In this document: in pieces, positions 18,354-27,314 of the stretch | Layout of the letters: every line of letters starts with the position of its first letter | How positions within the stretch are numbered: the stretch's first letter is position 1 | Assembly (NCBI RefSeq): GCF_017876655.1 | Contig: NZ_JAGIOK010000001.1 | Coordinates: forward strand, 806,001-870,000 | Direction: 5' to 3' | DNA from: Microbacterium imperiale | Lineage (GTDB): Bacteria > Actinomycetota > Actinomycetes > Actinomycetales > Microbacteriaceae | Length of the DNA stretch: 64,000 nucleotides | Notes under the pieces: generated by a model | The model's database searches: none | What the model was told of the DNA's origin: nothing | The model's input: the letters and a program-made list of their open reading frames with translations, nothing else | Made by a program: the position numbers and the translations under genes

Positions 18354-19265
18354 CTAGGGCAGGATCATCACCGGCGTGCCCTCGGGCAGCTGGGCGAGGC
18401 GGTCGGTCGCCGGCCCGTCGAGGTAGATGCAGCCGAACGAGGTCGCACCCTCGCGCATCCGGTAGTAGTGGAACGCGGTGACGGCGACGTCTCCCCCGTC
18501 GAAGCCCGCCATGACCGGCGACTGGACGCCGAGGTAGACCATCGGGTGGCCGTCGGTGTAGCGGAACTCGGGCACGATGGTCGTCCACATGACGAAGGTG
18601 CGCCCGGTCGGCGTCGGCGTCGACTCCTTGCCCCAGGCGAACTGCTCCGACACGCGCTCGCGCCCGGCCGCGCTGACGATGTCGATGGTGTTGGCCGCGA
18701 GGTGGACCTCGACGAACTCCGCGGTGATCGAGAGCTCGACGTCGGCCGCGCGCAGCCAGCCGACGGTCTGCCCGCCGTTGCCCTCGGGCGGCACGCCCTG
18801 TCGGCCCGGAAGAAGCACCTTCACCCAGTCGGTCTCGGCCACCACGACCGGAACGGTCGTGCCGCCGTAGTGATGCTCGCGCGGCAGATAACCGACCGGC
18901 TCCCCCGCCGGGTCGGCGAACACCGGGGCACCCGCTCCGAGCGGTCGCGCCTGCGACGATGTCAGGGTCCCGGTGGGGTCGTCGTCCACCGGGATCGCCG
19001 GATTGACCGACCGCACGTCGATGAGCGGCAACGTCGAGATGTCGTACACGGTGTCGTTGCGCGGATGCGGCGCGGGAGCGGCATCCGTCGACGGGTCGGC
19101 CGTCGAGGCGGCAGCGGGTTCGACGTCCGCGACGGAGGCGACCGGCGCGGCCTCGCGCACCGACGCGAGGTCACGCAGCGGAGCGAGCGCCCAGAACCCG
19201 GCGGCCGCCATCGCCCCCACCGCGAGAACGGCGACGACCGCGGCGGGGTGCAGACGACGGCTCAT
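18354..19265 (-). CDS. L,D-transpeptidase (YkuD domain), membrane-anchored
   Basis: A 303-aa cell-wall cross-linking enzyme with an uncleaved N-terminal anchor (AAVVAVLAVGAMAAAGFWAL) and a periplasmic Ala/Asp/Pro-rich linker. The C-terminal YkuD-type domain holds the presumed nucleophile in SFGCIYL near residue 284 and the preceding His in TAFHYYRM. The usual HGC-type motif with a following Arg is altered (FGC, then Tyr). The amino acids around the catalytic Cys therefore depart from the usual family motif, though Cys, His and fold context remain. Confidence 0.75.
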   Translation of the reverse strand: MSRRLHPAAVVAVLAVGAMAAAGFWALAPLRDLASVREAAPVASVADVEPAAASTADPSTDAAPAPHPRNDTVYDISTLPLIDVRSVNPAIPVDDDPTGTLTSSQARPLGAGAPVFADPAGEPVGYLPREHHYGGTTVPVVVAETDWVKVLLPGRQGVPPEGNGGQTVGWLRAADVELSITAEFVEVHLAANTIDIVSAAGRERVSEQFAWGKESTPTPTGRTFVMWTTIVPEFRYTDGHPMVYLGVQSPVMAGFDGGDVAVTAFHYYRMREGATSFGCIYLDGPATDRLAQLPEGTPVMILP

Positions 19266-19314
19266 ACGCCCATGGTGGGTCGGTCGGCGCGGTGACGCAA
19301 GGGACGGCGGCGCG

Positions 19315-20307
19315 TCACCAGTGCGGGTGGATGTCGGCGCGCAGCAGCTCGTCGTAGACGGCGACGACGGCGTCGGCGAACGGCGTCAGGTCGGTGCCGT
19401 CCTCGAGCAGCGCGGCCGCCGCGGCGTTCGCGCGGGCCTGGTCGGGCGTGCGGGCGCCGGGGATGACGCTCGTGACACCGGGGCGCGACGCGATCCACGC
19501 GAGGGTCGCCGCCGGCAGCGAGACGCCGTCGGGCAGCGTGTCGGCCAGGCGCCGCGCGGCTGCGACACCGGTCTCGAAGTCGACGCCCGAGAAGGTCTCG
19601 CCGCGGTCGAACGCCTCGCCGTGGCGGTTGTACGAGCGGTGGTCGTCGGCGGCGAAGGTCGTCTGCGCGGTGTAGCGACCGCTCAAGAGCCCGGACGCCA
19701 GCGGCACGCGCGCGAAGATCGCGACCTCAGCGTTCGCGGCGGCGGGCAGCACCTCGTCGAGCGGCTTGAGCCGGAACGGGTTGACGATGATCTGCACGTT
19801 GGTCACGTGCGGGCGCGCGATCGCGGCGAGCGCCTGCGCCGTCGTCTCGACCGAGACGCCGTAGGCGGCGATGGCGCCGGCGGCGACCAGCTCGTCGAGG
19901 GCGTCATAGGTGGCGTCGGCCTCGATGACCGCCGTCGGCGGGCAGTGCAGCTGCACGAGGTCGAGGGTGTCGACGCCGAGGTTGCGCCGTGACCGCTCGG
20001 TCCACTGACGGAAGTTCTCGGGGGTGTAGTTCTCGGGCTCTTGGGCGAGGCGCCGGCCCATCTTCGTCGCCACAGTGATGCCGTGCCCGGGTCGCTCGGC
20101 GAGGAAGCGGCCGATGATGCTCTCGCTGCGGCCGTCGCCGTAGACGTCGGCGGTGTCGAAGAGGGTGACTCCGGCGTCGGCGGAGGCCGCGAGGACCGCG
20201 CGGGCCTGGGCCTCGTCGACATCCCCCCAGTCCGCACCGAGCTGCCAGGTGCCCAGGCCGATGGCCGAGACGGAACGGGACGTGGACGCGAGGCGGCGCT
20301 GCTGCAT
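19315..20307 (-). CDS. aldo/keto reductase
   Basis: A 330-aa NADPH-dependent oxidoreductase of the aldo/keto reductase superfamily. The motif GVTLFDTADVYGDGRSESI contains the catalytic Asp and Tyr, followed by the Lys in ITVATKMGRR and the substrate His in LVQLHCPP. The C-terminal NADPH-binding part reads VTSVIPGARTPDQARANAAA. ATG at 20307 is chosen over a longer upstream frame because it opens onto QQRRLASTSRSVSAIGLG. Substrate unknown. Confidence 0.88.
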   Translation of the reverse strand: MQQRRLASTSRSVSAIGLGTWQLGADWGDVDEAQARAVLAASADAGVTLFDTADVYGDGRSESIIGRFLAERPGHGITVATKMGRRLAQEPENYTPENFRQWTERSRRNLGVDTLDLVQLHCPPTAVIEADATYDALDELVAAGAIAAYGVSVETTAQALAAIARPHVTNVQIIVNPFRLKPLDEVLPAAANAEVAIFARVPLASGLLSGRYTAQTTFAADDHRSYNRHGEAFDRGETFSGVDFETGVAAARRLADTLPDGVSLPAATLAWIASRPGVTSVIPGARTPDQARANAAAAALLEDGTDLTPFADAVVAVYDELLRADIHPHW

Positions 20308-20322
20308 GGCTCCAGCGTAGGC

Positions 20323-20352
20323 GGAGGGCCGGACCCGCGGGCCCGGCCCTCC
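20323..20352. terminator. hairpin between adhE and the aldo/keto reductase gene
   Basis: Arms GGAGGGCCGG and CCGGCCCTCC (20323-20332 and 20343-20352) around a ten-base loop, 14 bases past the adhE stop on the minus strand. Confidence 0.65.
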
Positions 20353-20365
20353 GGAATTCACGGGG

Positions 20366-23083
20366 TCATGCCCCGCGGGTGGCCTTCGCCTTGCCCGTCG
20401 TCTTCGTGACGGGCGCGGGGCCGGCGACCGCGTCGGCCGCCGCCACGGCTCCCGCGCGCGTCGCCCGCACCTCGGCGAAGGAGGTGCCGTAGTACGCCGC
20501 CTCCATGAGGGTCTTCATGTCCTCGATCATCGGCATGCGCGGGTTGGCCGGCGCGCACTGGTCTTCGTACGCGGCCATGGCCAGGTTGTGCAGGTTGTCG
20601 AGGAAGCGGGCCTCGTCCACGCCCTGAGCCTGGAACGAGCGCTCGATGCCGACGCGGTCGCGCAGCTCCTCCACCGCCCGGGCATAGCTCTCGACGCCCT
20701 CCTCCGGGGTGGATGCCGGCAGGCCCAGGTGCTGCGCGATCTGCTGGAAGCGCTCGGGGGCGATGTAGCGCTCGTACTTCGGCCAGCTGGTCAGCTTGGT
20801 CGGCACCGTGCCGTTGTACCGGATGACGTGGGGCAGGTAGACCGCGTTGGTCCGTCCGTGCACCAGCTTGTAGGTCGCGCCCGTCACGTGCGCCATCGCG
20901 TGGACGATGCCGAGGAACGCATTGCCGAAGGCCATGCCGGCGATGGATGCGGCGTTGTGCATCTTCTCGCGGGCCCGCCGGTCAGCGGCATCCGTCGATC
21001 CCGGCTGCGCCTTCGTGCTGCGCTCGATGTTCTCGAAGATGAGCTTGATCGCGTGCAGGCACAGGCCGTCGGTGTAGTCGTTGGCGTAGACCGACACGTA
21101 GGCCTCGGTGGCGTGCGTCAGGGCGTCGAAGCCGGCGTCGGCGACGAGGAACCCGGGCAGCACGCGCGTGAGCTCGGGATCGATGATCGCGACCGACGGC
21201 GTCAGCGCGTAGTCGGCGAGCGGGTACTTCATGCCGGTGGCGTCGTCGGTGATGACCGCGAAGGGCGTCATCTCGGAGCCCGTGCCCGAGGTCGTCGGCA
21301 CGCACACGAGCTTGGCCTTCTTACCCATCTCGGGGAAGGTGAACGCGCGCTTGCGGACGTCGAAGAACTTCTCGCGCATGTCCGAGAACTCGATCTCGGG
21401 GTTCTCGTACAGCAGCCACATGACCTTGGCGGCATCCATCGGCGATCCCCCGCCGAGCGCGATGATCGTGTCGGGCTGGAACTGCCGCAGCTGCTCGGCA
21501 CCGGCCATCACCTCGGACACCTTCGGCTCGGGCCGCACGCTGTTGATCAGCTGCACCTGCACGCGGTTCTCACGCCGGTTCAGCACATCGGTGATGCGAT
21601 CGACATACCCGAGCGAGGTCATCGTCTCGTCGGTGATGATCGTCACCCGCTCGACACCGCGCATGTCGGCGAGGTAGCGGATGGCGTGCGGCTCGAAGTA
21701 GGTCTTGGCCGGGATCTTGAACCACTGCAGGTTGTTGTTGCGCCGTCCGACGCGCTTGACGTTCACGAGGTTCACCGCCGAGACGTTGTTCGAGACCGAG
21801 TTGTGTCCATAGGAGCCGCAGCCGAGCGTCAGCGACGGCAGGAACGCGTTGTAGATGTCGCCGATGCCGCCGAGGGCGCTGGGCGAGTTCTCGATGATGC
21901 GCACCGCCTTGACCACCTCGGCAAAGCGCGCGATGACGTCCGCGTCGTTCGAGTGGATGGCGCCGGAGTGTCCGAGTCCGTCGAAGGCGACCATCTGACG
22001 CGAGAGCTCGATGCCCTCCTCGGGGCTGGCTGCACGCAGGACGGCCAGGACGGGAGCGAGCTTCTCGCGAGTGAGCGGCTCGTGCGGGCCCACGCCGCTG
22101 ACCTCGGCCAGCAGGATCGACGTGTCGGCGGGAACGGTGAAGCCCGCCTGCTCCGCGATCCACACCGGCGACTGCCCGACGACGCGGGCGTTCAGCTTCG
22201 CATCGGCGCAGTTCGCACTGTCGGCCCTCACCCCGAAGATGAAGTCCTCGAGCATGGCCTTCTCGGCGGCCGAGACCCGGTAGGCGTGCAGCCGGTCGAA
22301 CTCGGCCAGCGCCTCGTCCGCGATCGGGGCGTCGAGGATGACCGCCTGCTCGCTCGCGCAGACCATGCCCATGTCGAAGGACTTCGACAGCACGATGTCG
22401 TTGACGGCGCGGCCCACGTCGGCGGTGCGCTCGACGAAGGCGGGGACGTTGCCGGCGCCGACACCGAGAGCGGGCTTGCCGCACGAGTACGCGGCGCGGA
22501 CCATGGCGTTGCCCCCGGTGGCGAGGATCAGCGCCACACCCGGGTGGTGCATGAGCTCACCCGAGGCCTCCATCGACGGCTCCTCGATCCACTGGATGCA
22601 GTGCTCGGGCGCCCCCGCGGCCACCGCCGCGTCGCGGACGATGCGAGCCGCCTCGGACGAACAGCGCTGCGCCGACGGGTGGAACCCGAACACGATCGGG
22701 TTGCGGGTCTTCAGCGCGATGAGCGACTTGAAGATGGCGGTCGAGGTCGGGTTGGTGACCGGCGTGAGCGCGCACACGACGCCGACGGGGTCGGCGATCT
22801 CGGTGATGCCCGTGAGCTCGTCGTGGGAGATGACCCCCACGGTCTTCTGGTCGATGATCGAGTGCGTCACGTGTTCGCACGCGAACATGTTCTTCACTGC
22901 CTTGTCTTCGAAGAGGCCGCGCCCGGTCTCCTCGACGGCCATCACGGCGAGTTCGCCGTGATGGTGCAGCGCGGCCACCGACGCCTTGCGGACGATGTGG
23001 TCGATCTGTTCCTGGGTGAAGTGCGCGTACTCGTCGAGGGCGCGCTGGGCCCGAGCGACGAGGGCGTCGATGGCGATGGACAT
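20366..23083 (-). CDS. adhE: bifunctional acetaldehyde-CoA/alcohol dehydrogenase
   Basis: A 905-aa fermentative enzyme that reduces acetyl-CoA to acetaldehyde and then ethanol, typically forming spirosomes. The N-terminal aldehyde dehydrogenase half has FDMGMVCASEQAVI with the catalytic Cys near residue 243. The C-terminal iron-dependent alcohol dehydrogenase half has GGGSPMDAAKVMW, TTSGTGSEMTPFAVI and metal-binding His in HAMAHVTGATYKLVHGRTN. A C-terminal Ala/Lys-rich tail extends past the usual end. It is preceded by a 187-bp spacer shared with nrdI, which is divergent. Confidence 0.95.
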   Translation of the reverse strand: MSIAIDALVARAQRALDEYAHFTQEQIDHIVRKASVAALHHHGELAVMAVEETGRGLFEDKAVKNMFACEHVTHSIIDQKTVGVISHDELTGITEIADPVGVVCALTPVTNPTSTAIFKSLIALKTRNPIVFGFHPSAQRCSSEAARIVRDAAVAAGAPEHCIQWIEEPSMEASGELMHHPGVALILATGGNAMVRAAYSCGKPALGVGAGNVPAFVERTADVGRAVNDIVLSKSFDMGMVCASEQAVILDAPIADEALAEFDRLHAYRVSAAEKAMLEDFIFGVRADSANCADAKLNARVVGQSPVWIAEQAGFTVPADTSILLAEVSGVGPHEPLTREKLAPVLAVLRAASPEEGIELSRQMVAFDGLGHSGAIHSNDADVIARFAEVVKAVRIIENSPSALGGIGDIYNAFLPSLTLGCGSYGHNSVSNNVSAVNLVNVKRVGRRNNNLQWFKIPAKTYFEPHAIRYLADMRGVERVTIITDETMTSLGYVDRITDVLNRRENRVQVQLINSVRPEPKVSEVMAGAEQLRQFQPDTIIALGGGSPMDAAKVMWLLYENPEIEFSDMREKFFDVRKRAFTFPEMGKKAKLVCVPTTSGTGSEMTPFAVITDDATGMKYPLADYALTPSVAIIDPELTRVLPGFLVADAGFDALTHATEAYVSVYANDYTDGLCLHAIKLIFENIERSTKAQPGSTDAADRRAREKMHNAASIAGMAFGNAFLGIVHAMAHVTGATYKLVHGRTNAVYLPHVIRYNGTVPTKLTSWPKYERYIAPERFQQIAQHLGLPASTPEEGVESYARAVEELRDRVGIERSFQAQGVDEARFLDNLHNLAMAAYEDQCAPANPRMPMIEDMKTLMEAAYYGTSFAEVRATRAGAVAAADAVAGPAPVTKTTGKAKATRGA

Positions 23084-23270
23084 CGTGAGCCTTCCCGGCG
23101 CGGAGATGGTCCGCGTCTGTGTCCGAAACCGGGATAGAGGGACCTCGACCCCGTGCCTTCAGTCTGCACCCTGTGGTCTGACCACACCAGAGGGCGGGCC
23201 GGAACTATTCGCGCCTTTTCTCCACCGGACGACGGTGGCCGACGCGGGGCCACCGCGCGAGACTGAGGAC

Positions 23271-23720
23271 GTGGTGCAGCTGCCCGTCTACTACTACTCG
23301 TCGGTCTCGAACCTGATCCGCCGCTTCGCCACCCACCTCACGGCGGCGGATGGCCGCCCCGTGCTCGACCTCTCGCAGCGCGAGGTCCGGGCGAGTGAGC
23401 CCGACGGGCCCTGGGTGCTGCTGACGCCGTCGTACAAAGCGGGCAACGACGCGCACGCCACATTGCCCGCGCCCGTGCGGGGCTTCCTGCGCTCCCCCAC
23501 GACCAGGCGGCGGCTAGTCGGCATCATCGGATCCGGCAACCGGAACTTCGGCGAGCACTACCAGGCGGCGGCGCGGGAACTGTCGCGCGTGTCGGGCCGC
23601 CCGGTGATCTTCGAGTTCGAGCTCGCCGGCACCCCCGAGGACGTCACCGAATGCGCCCGGCGACTCGCCGCCTTCGACGCCAGGTTCGCCGAGAAGCGAC
23701 CGGACGACCCGTCCGATTGA
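23271..23720 (+). CDS. nrdI: NrdI flavodoxin-like protein
   Basis: A 149-aa flavodoxin-like protein that in class Ib ribonucleotide reductase supplies superoxide for assembly of the manganese-tyrosyl cofactor of NrdF. The motif YYYSSVSNLIRRF at the N-terminus binds FMN phosphate, and GSGNRNFGEHYQAAARELS matches the second conserved block. Two adjacent GTG codons (23271, 23274) are possible starts. nrdH, nrdE and nrdF are not beside it, which is unusual since these genes normally form one operon. Confidence 0.85.
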   Translation: MVQLPVYYYSSVSNLIRRFATHLTAADGRPVLDLSQREVRASEPDGPWVLLTPSYKAGNDAHATLPAPVRGFLRSPTTRRRLVGIIGSGNRNFGEHYQAAARELSRVSGRPVIFEFELAGTPEDVTECARRLAAFDARFAEKRPDDPSD

Positions 23721-24029
23721 GAAGATTCGCGTCGATTCCGGTCCGACTGTGACACTTTCGGCCCACGGAACCGCCGCTTTCGCGTAGCATTCGAGAGTCG
23801 GTGTGTCTCGGCGCACCCCTCCGTCGGCTTCACGTCGATGTGCTTGTCCTCAGTTCCGCCGTCGATCTCACGCATTCGGGCCCTGCTCTCGGCCCCTGAA
23901 CCGACCATCTAGCGTCGGTCACCTCTCTGCGAACACGGTTCGCACCCATAGACTCCGCGGCGGTTCGACCGCTGCGGTACCCCGGATCATCACAGCGGTG
24001 GTCCCAGAACACAGAAGGAAAATGACGAC
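23721..24029 (+). other. 309-bp intergenic region, long leader of the cold-shock gene
   Basis: No convincing gene is found here. Cold-shock mRNAs commonly have long structured leaders, and this stretch before the csp ATG is of that length. GAAGGA about ten bases before the start codon is the ribosome binding site. I could not assign a promoter box with confidence. Confidence 0.4.
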
Positions 24030-24233
24030 ATGGCCACTGGCACCGTCAAATGGTTCAACTCGGAGAAGGGGTTCGGCTTCATCGCTCCGGACGACGGCAC
24101 CGCGGACGTGTTCGCGCACTTCAGCGCCATTGCCGGCACTGGACACCGCAACCTGTTCGAGAACCAGAAGGTCGAGTTCGACGTGGAGCAGGGCCAGAAG
24201 GGCCTGCAGGCGACGAACATCCGCGCTCTCTGA
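24030..24233 (+). CDS. cold-shock protein, CspA family
   Basis: A 67-aa single cold-shock domain RNA chaperone. Both RNA-binding motifs are intact: [10 protein letters not shown] (RNP1) and DVFAHFSAI (RNP2). The length and start [12 protein letters not shown] are typical. It binds single-stranded RNA and DNA and melts secondary structures. It is a monocistronic gene with a hairpin terminator 17 bases after the stop. Confidence 0.95.
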   Translation: MATGTVKWFNSEKGFGFIAPDDGTADVFAHFSAIAGTGHRNLFENQKVEFDVEQGQKGLQATNIRAL

Positions 24234-24249
24234 GCGTTCGACGCACAGG

Positions 24250-24276
24250 AGGGGTCGGCCCATCGGGCCGGCCCCT
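24250..24276 (+). terminator. hairpin terminator after the cold-shock gene
   Basis: GGGGTCGGCCC pairs with GGGCCGGCCCC around a three-base loop (one wobble), then CTTCGT. Confidence 0.7.
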
Positions 24277-24391
24277 TCGTCGTATCCGGTTCCGGTCGAT
24301 TCACCGGGGCGCTCCAGCCAGATCCGGCGGGGTCTGACGAATGAACGGATGCCGCAGCCGCAACCTTCGCTAGCGTGTGCCGCAGCGCTCG

Positions 24392-24405
24392 TGGGAGCGC
24401 TCTCG
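24392..24405. promoter_or_regulatory. CebR/CelR-like operator before the GH9 cellulase gene
   Basis: TGGGAGCGCTCTCG at 17 to 30 bases before the ATG differs at two positions from the known actinobacterial CebR site TGGGAGCGCTCCCA, which is bound by the cellobiose-responsive LacI-family repressor. Its place just before the ribosome binding site of a secreted cellulase gene fits repression relieved by cellobiose. A partially overlapping inverted repeat (AGCGCTC and GAGCGCT) lies with it at 24384-24401. Confidence 0.75.
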
Positions 24406-24421
24406 AAGCGAAGGAGCTTGC

Positions 24422-27232
24422 ATGCACGCAACGACGCGTCATCGGAGACGCATCATCACCACCGCGGCGGTCGGAGTCTTGGCCTGCGCCATCATCGCGT
24501 CCGCCCCGATCGGGGCGGACGCGGCTGCCCCGGCCGAGATCGGCGATGATCAGCTGCTACCCAACCCGGCCTTCGACGTCGACGCGAGCCCGTGGTGGAC
24601 GAGCGGCCCCGTGGCGCTGTCGAACCCGGACGGGCGCATGTGCGCGACGGTCACGGAGCAGACGGCCAATCCGTGGGACGTGCTTCTCGGACACAACGAC
24701 ATCACGCTCCCCGGCGAGACCGGCTTCGAGCTGCGCTTCACGGCGACGGCATCCGCTCCCCTGACCGCGGGCACGAAGGCCGGCACCTATGCCGGCGCCT
24801 CGACGGAAGACTGGATGGAGCAGAGCTTCGCCCTCGACGCGCGGCCCCGGGAGTTCGCGTACCGCTTCGAGACGTCTCCGACCGAGAGCTACCATCTCGC
24901 GCAGCTGCAGTTCCGGCTGGGCGGGGCGAGTGCCGGAACCGTCGTCTGCTTCGACGACGTGTCGCTCACCGGTACCGCCTACACCTACACTCCCGATGCG
25001 GGCCCCGCGATCAAGGTCAATCAGGTGGGCTACCTGACGCAGGGACCGAAGCGAGCGACCATCGTCTCCGGCGCAGATCAAGCGCTGGCGTGGACGCTCG
25101 AGGCCGCGGACGGCGCGGCCCTCGCCACCGGAACGACGGAGCCGGCCGGTTTCGATCCGAGCGCCGGCGTCGAAGTGCATCGCATCGACTTCTCGTCCGT
25201 GACCACACCCGGCGACGATCTTCGGCTACGGGTCGGCGATGAGCGCAGCCATCCCTTCAGGATCTCAGACGACGTCTTCCAGTCGCTGCGCACGGATTCG
25301 ATGCGGTTCTTCTACACCAACCGCTCGGGCATCGAGATCGACGGTGCCATCGCTGGGGCGGCGTACGCGCGTCCGGCCGGTCACGTCGGCGCCGGGGCGA
25401 ACCAAGGCGACGACGACGTCGCCTGCCTGGAACCGCAGCCCTGGGCCGATGACTGGACGTGCACGGGCCGCCACGATGTGAGTGGCGGGTGGTATGACGC
25501 CGGGGATCACGGCAAGTACGTCGTCAACGGCGGAATCGCGGTCGCGCAGCTGCTCTCGACATACGAGCGCGCCCTGGCGGCGGGAACGAGCGATGCCCTC
25601 GGCGACTCGACCCTGGCCCTGCCCGAGCGCGGCAATGGTGTGCCCGACATCCTCGATGAGGCGCGCTGGCAGATGGACTTCCTGCTGCGGATGCAGGTGC
25701 CCGCCGGCGACCCGCTCGCCGGTATGGCCTGGCACAAGGTCCACGATCGAGCGTGGACCGGGCTGCCGCTGCTTCCGCACGAGGACCCACAGGAACGCCT
25801 GCTGCACCGCCCGTCGACCGCAGCGACCCTCAACCTGGCCGCCACCGCGGCACAGGCCTCGCGCCTGTTCGAGCCGTACGACGCCGCGTTCTCCGAACGC
25901 TTGCTCGCGGCTGCAGAACGGGCGTACGACGCGGCGCTCGCCCACCCCGACCTGCTCGCCCCCGAGGAGGACGGCGAGGGCGGCGGCACCTACGCCGACG
26001 AGACCGTGACCGACGAGTTCTACTGGGCGGCGGCGGAGCTCTATCTCACGACCGGCAGCGACCGCTACCGCGCAGAAGTGGAGGACAACCCGCTGCACCA
26101 GCAGGAGGTCTTCGACGCCGACGGCTTCTACTGGGGTGAGGTCGGACCGATCGCACGGATGCAGTTGGCGCGGTTCGCCACCGATCTGCCCGACATCGAC
26201 CGCATCCGTTCTTCCGTCGTGGATGCCGCCGACCGGCTGATCGCCGATCAGCGCGCGCAGCCGTTCGGACAGCCGTATGCGCCGCCGCAGGGACTCTACG
26301 ACTGGGGCTCGAACTCGTCGGTGCTGAACAATCAGGTCGTGCTGGCCACGGCATTCGACCTCACACAACGGCCTCGCTACGCCGACGCCGTCGTCGAGGG
26401 GTACGACTATCTGCTGGGACGCAACGTGATCGGTCAGTCGTACGTGACCGGATACGGCGAGAACGACGCACGCAACCAGCACAGTCGGTGGTACGCCAAC
26501 GCCCTCGACCCGCAGCTGCCGCATCCACCGGTCGGCACCGTGTCGGGCGGACCGAACTCGTCGCTGCAGGATCCGGTCGCCTCGGACTGGCTGCAGGGGC
26601 GCGCACCGCAGGCCTGCTACGTCGACAACATCGGGGCATGGTCGGTGAACGAGATCACCATCAACTGGAACTCCGCGCTCGCCTGGGTCGCGTCGTTCGT
26701 GGCGGATCTGGGCGACGGCTTCGTCGCCGTGACTCCGACGGCGGTGGATGACGTGGCGTCGGGCCCCGCGGGGTCGCGTATCGCGGTCGCTCCGCTCGAG
26801 AACGACACCGCCGGCGACCCGGACTTCCCGTTGGATGCCGCGTCGCTGACGCTGCTCGACGCGGACGGAAAGGCCGCCACGGTAATCGAGGTCGAGGGCG
26901 GACGCTACGAGCTCGACGGCGAGCGCATCGCGTTCGTGCCGGACGCGGGCTTCACGGGGACTGCACCGCCGGTCGCCTACCGCGTGAACGACACGCGCGG
27001 GACGACGGCCACGGCGACGTTCACGCCGACGGTGACGGCTGCGGTGATCGTTCCCCCGTCCGCCGACGAGACACCCTCGCCCGCCCCAGCCGCCGTGTCG
27101 ACGCGACCCGATCGCGGCGCGCTGGCGAGCACCGGCATGGCCGGGGCACCGCTGTGGCTGGTCGTCGGCGCGGCGCTCGCCCTCATCGTGAGCGGCACCG
27201 CGTTGGCTCGACGCCGCCAGCGCGACCGCTGA
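24422..27232 (+). CDS. secreted, cell-wall-anchored GH9 endoglucanase
   Basis: A 936-aa modular cellulase. In order: signal peptide (about 1-36), a CBM4/9-like carbohydrate-binding module (about 40-190), the Ig-like cellulase N-domain (IKVNQVGYLTQGPKRATI), a GH9 catalytic domain (about 295-775) with GGWYDAGDHGKYVVNGG, HSRWYAN and NEITINWNSALAWVASFV (general acid Glu near 742), and a CshA-like or Ig-like domain starting with VDDVASGPAGSRIAVAPLEND. Next come a Pro/Ala linker, a LASTG sortase signal near residue 900, a membrane helix and RRRQRDR. ATG at 24422 follows AAGGAG. Expected to be sorted by a class E sortase; regulated by the CebR-like operator. Confidence 0.9.
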   Translation: MHATTRHRRRIITTAAVGVLACAIIASAPIGADAAAPAEIGDDQLLPNPAFDVDASPWWTSGPVALSNPDGRMCATVTEQTANPWDVLLGHNDITLPGETGFELRFTATASAPLTAGTKAGTYAGASTEDWMEQSFALDARPREFAYRFETSPTESYHLAQLQFRLGGASAGTVVCFDDVSLTGTAYTYTPDAGPAIKVNQVGYLTQGPKRATIVSGADQALAWTLEAADGAALATGTTEPAGFDPSAGVEVHRIDFSSVTTPGDDLRLRVGDERSHPFRISDDVFQSLRTDSMRFFYTNRSGIEIDGAIAGAAYARPAGHVGAGANQGDDDVACLEPQPWADDWTCTGRHDVSGGWYDAGDHGKYVVNGGIAVAQLLSTYERALAAGTSDALGDSTLALPERGNGVPDILDEARWQMDFLLRMQVPAGDPLAGMAWHKVHDRAWTGLPLLPHEDPQERLLHRPSTAATLNLAATAAQASRLFEPYDAAFSERLLAAAERAYDAALAHPDLLAPEEDGEGGGTYADETVTDEFYWAAAELYLTTGSDRYRAEVEDNPLHQQEVFDADGFYWGEVGPIARMQLARFATDLPDIDRIRSSVVDAADRLIADQRAQPFGQPYAPPQGLYDWGSNSSVLNNQVVLATAFDLTQRPRYADAVVEGYDYLLGRNVIGQSYVTGYGENDARNQHSRWYANALDPQLPHPPVGTVSGGPNSSLQDPVASDWLQGRAPQACYVDNIGAWSVNEITINWNSALAWVASFVADLGDGFVAVTPTAVDDVASGPAGSRIAVAPLENDTAGDPDFPLDAASLTLLDADGKAATVIEVEGGRYELDGERIAFVPDAGFTGTAPPVAYRVNDTRGTTATATFTPTVTAAVIVPPSADETPSPAPAAVSTRPDRGALASTGMAGAPLWLVVGAALALIVSGTALARRRQRDR

Positions 27233-27314
27233 GCGAGTCGAGGAGCGTCGGCTTCCGGTGCAGGCGGACAGCGCGGCACCGGGAGCCGGCCGGCCTTCGC
27301 GCGCGGTCGTCGCG

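Noticed and set aside
20588..23137. 849-residue plus-strand frame over adhE
   Set aside because: Shadow of adhE with composition typical of the antisense frame; no motif.
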